From Rutpela maculata (lineage: Eukaryota > Arthropoda > Insecta > Coleoptera > Cerambycidae), in contig OW386290.2 of NCBI GenBank assembly GCA_936432065.2, forward strand, positions 145,959,677-146,023,676: a DNA stretch of 64,000 nucleotides, written 5' to 3'. Positions 56,066 through 64,000 of the stretch are shown one piece after another; the stretch's first letter is position 1, and each line of letters starts with the position of its first letter. The position numbers were made by a program, and so were the translations under genes. The notes beneath the pieces were generated by a model that worked only from the letters and a program-made list of their open reading frames with translations, did not search any database and was not told the origin of the DNA.

Positions 56066-57655
56066 TTCCCCTCCCCCACTTTTAGAAATTTTCGAGAGGC
56101 CATGTATCGAAAAATATGCATTTTACGAAAAAATTCAAAAGAGTAAAAACATCTTATTTTTTGCCAAAAAAAGGTAATTATATTGTTTTTTTTTTTTTCC
56201 ATTTTTGACCTAATTCTACAAGTTACGGAACCTGTGATTTCTACCCCTTCCGATCATTTCCTACTCTAATCTTTTGTCAACTTTTTTATTAACGTCATTA
56301 CAAACACGTTGCACAAGGTTTCATCAAAATCCATTCATTAGCACTCAAATTCGAGATTTTGGTCATTTTAGCGCTCCGATGTCCGACTATTTGTTTAAAC
56401 AAATGACTTGCAGGACAATGATTTAATTCAAAACTTTTTTCTACGCTCCTTGTAATGGTTCCAAGTTCCAGAAGAAAATTGCTATTGTAAAACAATTCCC
56501 TACAAATTTTAATTCTACTTCACTATTAGTAAAAAATTGTATTACCTTTTCAATGTTCTCACATGCATACTTGTAAAGTTACGAGTAAAGTTCGTTTTAT
56601 GTTGCAACGACGCTAATTCAATTATATAGTTAAGCTAACTGGTCAGTTCTTAACAAATGTTGGTCCTTCGAGCCGGATTAATTGTCACTGTCATATTTTT
56701 GACACGTTTATAATATCTTGGCTATGTTTTAACATGCATTCGTGTAAAGTTACGAATAAATATACAAAGCAAAGTTCGTTTTGTTGCATATCGTTATCAA
56801 TAATTATATTATTACAATTACTTAACAAAAAATTTCATATTTGTCAAATACGAAATAGAAAACAAAGAGAATATTTTTTATTTGTTTATATTTTATGTCC
56901 GTTCGTTTTTTTTTTGTTTTGACCGATTAAAGCACTAAACTTCAAGTGATTTTGTGACTTATGTTCCATATTATTAGCAGAGGATTTTATTTTCACATAC
57001 ACATTTTTACATATCCATCATATCAGTATCTGCACACAATTTCACAACGCCATTATTTCTATTTTTGAATTGGCGGTTATCGGGTATTAAAAAAATGCAC
57101 TTACGCCTACACGGACGTAATCCAGACGGCATATCGCGAACTTGTTTTTCTTATAAATTTTAACTTGGCACTTGGCAAAAATTTTAGCCGATTTACGTTG
57201 TGTTTTGACAAGTTAATTTCAATAAACGGGGGAAACAGAATTGGGATAAACAAAAATTATTTTTTAAAATATCTCTACGGTGATAGTTCACTTATGGCGT
57301 TTCAAGGTTATTATTGCACTTGAATTTTTTTTTACAAACTCTTGTCAATTTTTTATTTTTCTGAACATCGTTAAGCGCTTCTTGTCTTGAAATCTTCTGT
57401 ACAGTCTTTTTAACAAGGTTCATAAAATTTTAAAAAGAGCTATAAGTATTAGAAGTGAAATTACTTAGAGAAAATATCATCCGCACAAACCGATATCGCT
57501 AGCGCGTGCTGATTGTCTAGGTTGTGTTCGGTATTTATTATATATTTATAGTGAATATTCAACCGTTTCTATGAATAAAACAGATGAAATGAAAATTATT
57601 TTAATTGCGACTGTCCAATATTATTAATAAACGAAAATAGTAAACTTAGTAGTTT
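56066..57655. other. No gene; one local duplication
   Basis: 56563-56625 and 56731-56800 are diverged direct copies (ACATGCATWCKTGTAAAGTT, AAAGTTCGTTTT, GTTGCA). Otherwise AT-rich without supported features. Confidence 0.4.
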
Positions 57656-58263
57656 TAGTATGTTATTTATTTATTTATTTATTTATTTAATCATACAGCA
57701 TCCAACAGTACAAAACCATTTATAGGATGGAAATCTAATCTACACTATCTAACCTAACCTAAGTAAGAAGTACAATAGAAAATATGAAGTCATTTAGACT
57801 ATAACACAGTGAATAAAATTTCCAGCAGCTAGGCAAAGATGTCCAATTTACTGCAATGAGTTTCATAACTGTTACAAATATTGAACAGAGGGGAAAACTT
57901 TAACACGTTAGTCCTAGGAGCGGCTAAATAAAAGTTACGAGAGTGACGAGAATTAATGCGTGGGACATAAAAGTTCAGTTGATTTAATATTTCGCTACAA
58001 TCTACTTTATTATGCATAATTTTCTCTAAAAAATGCAAAGCAGAGGATTCTCGCCTTTCAAGAAGACTAGTGATGTGAAATTTCTCAAGTAATTGATTTT
58101 GAGGAGTACCAATTTGCGGATATGTACCTTCAGTTTTCAAGTTTAAAAATTTCAGGAAGCGACGCTGAACGTTTTCCAATTTCTCGTTATGGGTGTTATA
58201 GCCAGATTGCCAGACAAGTGAAGCATACTCCAGCTTAGAGTTATCTTCTCTAAGTAATTTCAC
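57656..58263 (-). pseudogene. Non-LTR RT C-terminal end with (AAATA)n tail
   Basis: The minus-strand frame 58263-57829 reads NSKLEYASLVWQSGYNTHNE, KLENVQRRFLKFLNLKTEGT, HKVDC-type block (MHNKVDCSEIL) and RINSRHSRNFYLAAPRTNVL, ending near a stop. It is followed by a 3' UTR and an (AAATA/AAATAAAT)n tail at about 57663-57692. Sequence N-terminal to SKLEY is missing (5' truncation). It is related to the minus-strand half at 11377-12375 (SKLEYCSIVW, ENVQRRFLKFL). The 5' truncation point lies against a family A copy. Confidence 0.88.
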
Positions 58264-58265
58264 TC

Positions 58266-58862
58266 TACTTCCACATCCAGTGGAAGTATAGTAACGACAA
58301 AAAATTTTAAAAAAATTTATATTGTTCAGATTTCAGATTCTAGATTTTAAGTTCGAGCAAACAAATTTTCTGTCTGTCGGTCTGTCTGTCTGTAACTTTT
58401 TTGTGAGCACGCTTACTCTGGAACCGTTTAAGATATTGACTTGAAATTTGGCACAAGTATGTATTTTAACGAGATCTGGAACTAGATTATTTTCATCTTA
58501 TTCCGTTGGAGTAAGTTCTTACCTAGCAGGTAAGAATCCATAAAATTGGTATTTAATACTTACATACAAGAGAAGCTAATGTCTCATTAGCCACTCCCAT
58601 TACTACCTCCACTCCATTATAAAAGGGGTGAAAAACAAGTTGTGATTTAGTGTGTGTACAAGAACCAAAGGTTTCAAAATTTTTTTTACTTCATCCATCC
58701 CCACTCCTACCAACCTTCTACTACCCCCACCCCCACTACCGATGTGGCATATCGTTTTATGGGTTTTTGAGTTAGACGATTTCAAATATTATATTATTAA
58801 AGTTCTATAAACAATTGTGGATAGAAAAACTGGATGTGGAAGTAGTGATATCTTGGGCAGCG
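58266..58862 (-). mobile_element. Family A (HINE-like) copy
   Basis: 3' hairpin TACTTCCACATCCAGTGGAA at 58266 and a 5' end worn to GCTGCCCAAGATATCACT near 58862. Internal deletions shorten the TTACCCC region. It abuts the truncated LINE. Confidence 0.9.
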
Positions 58863-59165
58863 TTTTTTTTTATGAAGAGGCCAGTAAGAAATGTGCGCAG
58901 AGACGAATTTGTACACTTTATCGTTCTTAGCCAATGAGAACGAATTACGCAACATTCAATGTCGACATCAGTGGCGGCGGTGGTCTGTGGTAGAGTTGTG
59001 TTGGGCGGCGGTAGCCTGCTGTAGAGATGGTCTATATCGCGATGTTACTTTTTGCCGTGACTTTCTTAAACCGCTGCACTCCGCAGAAATATAAACTGAA
59101 ACTAAAATATTGTATGTGCTATTTTTTGTATTGATGTATTTCATAGAATAGAAAATAAACGAATC
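58863..59165. other. Relatively GC-rich spacer
   Basis: About 58975-59060 is richer in GC than its surroundings. A 67-codon frame there has no recognisable domain. Confidence 0.3.
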
Positions 59166-59549
59166 TACACTTGCTTTCAAAACTTTCGCGTACACATTCA
59201 AAATTAAGTAACAACGATTTTGCAAAATTTTAGCTGTGTGAACGGATAATTTTGAGATTAGGTTAAAGATGACATTGACGTTTAATTAAAATTTAATTAA
59301 AACGAACATAAAAATAAATACAACTATACTAAAACTCGTAGAACAGTGCTTTTATCCAGTCCATAATGATTAGCAACTCTTCTTATGGACCATCCCTCTT
59401 CTAATTTAGAAATCATCAAAACTTTGTGTTGCTCTGTCAGTCGAGGCATTTTGACTTTTCAAAATTTCAAATGTCAGAGTTCATTAATTACAACCCTGAT
59501 TTAATACATCGAAAAATAAGTGTACGCGAAAGTTTTGAAAGCAAGTGTA
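59166..59549 (-). mobile_element. Non-autonomous Tc1/mariner element, 384 bp including TA
   Basis: TA plus CACTTGCTTTCAAAACTTTC GCGTACAC at 59166 and its exact inverse ending at 59549 (GTGTACGCGAAAGTTTTGAA AGCAAGTG plus TA). The TIRs are 28 bp or longer and nearly identical. The interior retains only the start of a transposase gene. Confidence 0.9.
59324..59449 (-). CDS. 41-residue helix-turn-helix reading frame (Tc1 transposase N-terminus)
   Basis: ATG at 59447-59449 opens MPRLTEQHKVLMISKLEEGW, SIRRVANHYGLDKSTVLRVL, then V and a stop at 59324-59326. This is a compact helix-turn-helix of the kind at the N-terminus of Tc1/Pogo-type transposases, which bind the element's own TIRs. The frame is intact and begins at a good ATG, but everything after the first HTH is deleted. 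If expressed it could bind TIRs without catalysis, or it may simply be residue of the parent gene. Confidence 0.65.
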   Translation of the reverse strand: MPRLTEQHKVLMISKLEEGWSIRRVANHYGLDKSTVLRVLV

Positions 59550-59603
59550 CATTTATATACACATAAATTAATAATAATTTTAAACTTATGAGCAGGGCTC
59601 GGT

Positions 59604-60055
59604 AATTTTATCTCAGCGTCAGAGACGGCTGTCATATAGACATAATATTATTTATTATAAACATCTACTGAAACATTCGGAAAAACGACGAAACGGTGAA
59701 ATCATTACCAGCTACAAAGTATTTTTGGTAATTTTAACCTAAAAACGGTAATGGTTCTTACAAAAACATGTATAATACATATCTAGCTAATAAAAAAATA
59801 ATTTTGAATCAAAAACATACATTCCTGTTCTATTTAATATGTGTGGCGTGTTTATTATTATTTTCATGATAATTAAATATAAAACCCAATAAGCTGCCGG
59901 CAATATAAAGTATTTTTTTCTCTATAAAATAAACCATTTTTATATATTGAATCATACATTATAAACAATGTTAAGAATTAATGGCATAAAAGTGCCATGT
60001 ACCGTGTGCATCACAAATGTACACAATGTGAAAAAGTGAATTTTGTTTCATTTTA
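59604..60055 (-). repeat. ~450-bp repeat R, copy 2
   Basis: Inverted relative of 39976-40432, sharing CAGAGACGGCTGTCATATAG, GACGAAACGGTGAAAT, ACCTAAAAACGGTAATGGTT, TGTGTGGCGTGTTTATTATT and CACAAATGTACACAATGTG. Moderately diverged, non-coding. Confidence 0.7.
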
Positions 60056-60147
60056 AAATGTTAATATGTAATCCACGGAAATCTACTACATTTATGAAAA
60101 GTTCTGACAGTTGCCTAAAGACGTAGTTGATTCTTTTACAATTGCAG

Positions 60148-60243
60148 TGTTGCAGGCATTCGATCCTGACCGAGTGTCAACGTTAGGTTCCAGTGTACGG
60201 CGGTACTTTTTGAATATTACAGAGTTCCTTGAAAAAGTACAAG
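60148..60243 (+). CDS. Internal coding exon of an unrecognised gene
   Basis: A textbook acceptor (TTGATTCTTTTACAATTGCAG, AG at 60146-60147) and donor (AAG|GTAAGA at 60243/60244) bracket 96 nt. One frame is open: it begins with the last two bases of a split codon (TG) and ends with the first base of the next, i.e. a symmetric class 1-1 exon. It reads LQAFDPDRVSTLGSSVRRYF then LNITEFLEKVQ. The composition is protein-like and free of transposon motifs. I do not recognise the family. Neighbouring exons must lie outside or remain undetected; intron-scale spacing would explain why. Confidence 0.65.
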
Positions 60244-60554
60244 GTAAGATATATTGTGTCATACTTGCATAAAAATCTTTGCGTGCTGACCTAGAGCCAA
60301 CCCTGTTTTTGACGTCACAGAGACAAAATTCCCGAGCTCTGCTTATGAGTTATTGTTATACTGGAATTTTTGTAGTTCACATAATATTTAATAGTGACAT
60401 TTTTGTTTTTCTGTCATTTAGTCTACTTTGTGTTTCATTGCATACTTGTCCGACATTGGAAAATTGAATCGTTATTCTAATACCATTTTTTCTGCACTTT
60501 CCGATCGCTAATAGTTTTTCAGAAATGCGATAGAAAAATGTACTTTTTTTGTCA

Positions 60555-62690
60555 AAAATGAGGAGGGCAGATTTTCAAAACCAGGGCCATTTTGATAAGT
60601 CTCAGCTGAGGAAGATTACTGATAAATTTCATTTGATTACATTCAACCGTTGCAGAGATTTTAGCTCTGAATTTTCAGATCAAATGCATAATCTAATTAA
60701 TCTATTTGATCATTTTAAACTTACTTCCCTTATTAACACTCCGACAAGAAGAGCCAGTATAGACAACAGAACAACTAGTAGTATAATAGATTACATAACC
60801 ACTAACATCAGCAACCTATCTGCTGACAATTTTAATCCAGGTCTATCAGATCACCACGCTCAAACCCCTTTACCTTTAAAATAGATCTTGAGAGCAAAAT
60901 AAAGTAACTAGTCAAGAACCCGTCCAAGTAAGGAGTTTTTCTGACTTAGCGATAGCCGAATTTTGGAAAATTCTTAGCGAGTTCACTTTTCGCATGCATT
61001 ATGGCGATGTTAACGAGATGTATACAGATTTTTGGTCTTATTTTGAATACTGTTTTAACGCTGCATTTCCTAAGGTGGAGAAAACCAAAAAACTAAAAAA
61101 ACCTAATAAAATAAAATTCAGCGAACCACTAAACTCCGACGATTAAAACAACTGAATCAATTACGTAAATCTGTGAATGATGAGGATCTATGTAACACAT
61201 ATAAAAAACTGAAGAGGGAAACCAACCATTTGTAAAGACGGAAAAAAAATTCTAAATTTTAATGTAATTCGGTCGTCAAAAATAAAGCTAAAACAATGTG
61301 AATTTGGTTAATCACAAATTTAGCAAAAGTTCAATTCCTCCAACCACCATAAAAACAGAAAACAGCACATTAACAAATTCCAAGGAAATTGCCACAGCCT
61401 TTGGTGACCACTTCTCCAGCACAGTTCAAGAGAAATTAAATGATCACTTCAAAAATGTCTTCTCCGAAAACTGCAATCAGTAAAGTAAATATAAACAACT
61501 CAATGTTTTTTACACCGGTAAATGCACAAGACATCGATAGAATTATTACGAACTTACTGTTTAGTTTTAAGTGTTAGCTATGTAATGCTAACTGGCTATA
61601 TATTTACTAGCTGTAATTTAGTATAAAAAAACTAGCAAGCACATGTCATTTTAAGAAAAAATATGTCAATAACTTTTGAGACTTGAATACAATATTTTGA
61701 ACAAAGCAGCATTTTTAATAACCATACAGTCCACACACAAACCACAACTAGGAGTCCACCTGATTTTACAGCAAGCAGTAGCGAAGAACAACAGGCAAGT
61801 TTCCTAAACTGCCAGTAATATCAGGCAAGGGCCCCAACACTTACCTAATAAAAAGTCTACTGGGTATGATGAAGTTCCCATACGTTTAATTGAAAAATGC
61901 TCTAATCTTATTTTAACGCCGTTAGTTGAAATAATAAATGTTTATGAGTGGTAAGTTTCCCGACATTTTAAAACTTGCCATTCTAGTGCCCATTCCTAAA
62001 AAGGGTGACGTGCAGGATATAGATAACCATAGGCCACAAGGTAGTGTTCTGGGTCCACTTATTTTTCTTTTATATGTCAACGACTTATCTGATCACCTAA
62101 GTAAGTGCAATATCTTTATGTACACTGATGATACATCGTTAATTATTAGTGATAAATGCGAATCGGAAATTATTCGTAAAGTGACTTTTGTAACGAAGTC
62201 TTTTAAACAGTGGTGCGATAAAAACAATTTAATCATCAATATGACTAAGACCGTTGCTTTAGAATTTTAAAGTTCACTGAAACGAAGCAAAAATTTTACT
62301 TTTTCCATCGACAATGATAATATTGAGATACTCAAAAATAGTAAATTGTTGATAATAATTTGATTGGGTCGGACCACATTGAGTACCTAACAAATAAATT
62401 AAACATGTTTTCTCATTCTGTCCTTAAAGAACTCACTGACAATAGATTGTCTAGTATCAGTCTACTACGGAATTTTTTATTCGCACTTAACCTACAATTT
62501 TATAGTATGGGGTTCATCACCTTTGGCAAACAGACTATTTTTAATTCAAAAGCGAGTTATTCGAATAATTTTTAACTTGAAGTACTTAGACTCGTGTAGG
62601 CAAATTTTTCGCTCTAAAATATGTCTTATTCACGTGAAAACATACGTATCTGAAACCTTTTTGTTCAAACTTATATTGTTTGTTTTCTAA
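60555..62690 (+). pseudogene. Non-LTR retrotransposon, internally deleted
   Basis: Endonuclease end: LFDHFKLTSLINTPTR, SSIIDYITTNIS and GLSDHHAQ (SDHxP-like). Linker: FSDLAIAEFWKILSEFTFRM, IKTENSTLTNSKEIATAFGD and HFSSTVQEKLN. RT: TGYDEVPIRLIEKCSN, FPDILKLAILVPIPKKGD and NHR, then directly PQGSVLGPLIFLLYVNDLSD (motif B), NIFMYTDDTSLI (motif C) and WCDKNNLIINMTKT, with a C-terminal end IVWGSSPLANRLFLIQKRVI. About 80-100 RT residues between NHRP and PQGS are deleted precisely in frame. About 61555-61830 is an unrelated insertion. Several frameshifts and stops make it inactive. Confidence 0.88.
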
Positions 62691-64000
62691 ACGTTTTTAT
62701 TTTTTTGTATTTGTATCGTATTGAATATTTTATTTTTTTATTTTATATCTATATATTATATTTATATATTATCTTGTAACAGTTACATTTTGATTCCCCT
62801 GTATAATAAAAATTTACAACCCATATTATTCACATTTGGTGGAATAATATTCTTATATCCTCTTAGGTATGCAACCAGTAATACCTATATTAAGATTAAG
62901 TATTTTGTCTAAGAGTGTAGAGCTTCGATTTACTTATTATTGTTCTTAATATGAAAACTATTTCCCTAAATCATGTCAGGGGCTCAAAGAAAGGTTGTAG
63001 GAATTTTCTTGCCAAATTTAATTTTCTTTTGGTACCTGAAAAGGAACAATTTGTAGGCTAAAATGTATTTTGTTATTAAGGTATTATTTACAGCTAAGGC
63101 AGACAATTTTATTATCACATACAGATAGTTACTATTATTTTATTATCTTTCTTTTAAATTCAAATTTCAAACATAGTGGATTCTCTTAGTAATTAATTTA
63201 AGTTGGCAAACAGAATTTTTTGCTGAAAAGTAAAAAGCTAACAAAAAAGGGCCTTTTTGTCCAAGAAAGAGCAGCCATGCTGGCAATTTAAAAATTGTGA
63301 AGAACATCTTCCTTAATTTTAACAATTTTTGGGAAAAACGCCTAATAACAAACTAAGGTATGTCTTATTTAATTTTCCCTATCAATTTTGATATAACTTT
63401 CATATAATTCGATACCTAAACGGAATTATATTTTTAGGCTCGTTCCGAGATACCTATTTCAAGAGGCTCGTACTTTTGTTTATTACCTCAATGAAACTTG
63501 TCGTAATCTCCTTGTTAAACATAGTACGCTGATCTGCGTAGAAACATATATATATTAGATTTTGTTTGTCTGTGGTAAATAAATTTTGGAACTGCTTTGG
63601 CTGGAGTCAAGAGAATATTAGAGAAATCGCCTACACATTGTTTTGTTTCGGGGCACCCTGGAGATCATCAGCCTTACGCCTGTTAATCATGGTCTCATGG
63701 TAAAACCGAGAAGTAAGCAAGTACCGTAATTTTTCTTGGATTGTCCTCAAGTATCACCAACGTATTGTAAGTAATTTTGGCATTTATTTTGTTGTCCACC
63801 AGAAGTTGCAGAGAACCAGCGTACAGCATATCTACAAGTAACGATAGTGCTACGTTATTACTATAAAAGCTCACGGTGTAGTAAAAAAGCAAGTTAACTA
63901 AGCAATTTATTATTCATATCTTGTTTACGAGAATAGTGGATTTGTTACCTTTCAATAATATTAATATTTAGTTTAGTCGATGGTAATTTTGTGTCTCGTC
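62691..64000. other. No gene recognised
   Basis: The start may be LINE 3' UTR. A minus-strand frame at 63695-63892 (SNNVALSLLVDMLYAGSLQL, then LVDNKINAKITYNTLVILED) looks protein-like but has no domain I recognise and no clear splice sites. Confidence 0.3.

Noticed and set aside
1..64000. CRISPR arrays or prokaryotic defence systems
   Set aside because: The tandem arrays lack constant repeats with unique spacers and no associated genes exist; the DNA is eukaryotic.

Overview
This looks like AT-rich nuclear DNA from an arthropod, most likely an insect. There are no prokaryotic-style operons or ribosome-binding sites. Coding traces are short, broken and flanked by eukaryotic splice signals. 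Recognisable protein remains are almost all from transposons common in insects: jockey/CR1-like non-LTR retrotransposons, Tc1/mariner transposases, a gypsy-like integrase, a Crypton-like tyrosine recombinase, and a hAT-type insertion with an 8-bp duplication. I cannot name the species or order from sequence alone.

Layout. 1-2.3 kb: a partial C2H2 zinc-finger exon, then intron-like or low-copy DNA. 2.3-9 kb: a reverse transcriptase (RT) fragment, a pure TATAA array, direct copies of repeat 'family M', a mariner-type transposase pseudogene, and the 3' end of an LTR retrotransposon (integrase, polypurine tract, LTR). 9.5-14.5 kb: a nest in which a mariner-type transposon is interrupted by a 117-bp insertion, a 755-bp long-TIR MITE, and a non-LTR element whose two halves lie in opposite orientation, as twin priming produces. 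15.5-19.7 kb: a 4.15-kb near-perfect palindrome built from satellite-like arrays and two inverted copies of 'family A'. 19.9-24.8 kb: a foldback element interrupted by a head-to-tail dimer of family A, a third inverted family A copy, and a 1.3-kb family M cluster. 25-41 kb: low-copy DNA with further family A copies, RT and PIN-like fragments, a 31-bp CTCGAG-containing array and small palindromic MITEs. 42.4-47 kb: a Crypton-like recombinase gene split by a long-TIR mariner and followed by another TIR element. 47.7-50.3 kb: RT debris and a hAT-type element carrying the tail of a non-LTR element. 52-58.9 kb: snap-back and foldback elements, family A copies and a LINE tail. 59-64 kb: a Tc1 derivative with an intact 41-residue HTH reading frame, a convincing isolated 96-nt coding exon (60148-60243), and an internally deleted non-LTR element.

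Family A is the dominant repeat, with about 14 copies in both orientations. It has a 5' end CCGCTGCCCAAGG, subterminal inverted 14-mers ACTTCCACATCCAG/CTGGATGTGGAAGT, a GACA/GACC microsatellite core, a short 3' hairpin, and no visible target duplication. This matches the published architecture of DINE-1/mini-me/HINE elements (non-autonomous Helentron relatives). The assignment is by structure only; no Rep/helicase gene is in the window.

No complete cellular gene and no novel operon-like system is visible. The interest lies in the readable transposition history (several insertions can be subtracted to recover an uninterrupted frame or flank), the large palindrome, and the coupling of family A to satellite arrays. 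All comparisons were made by eye.
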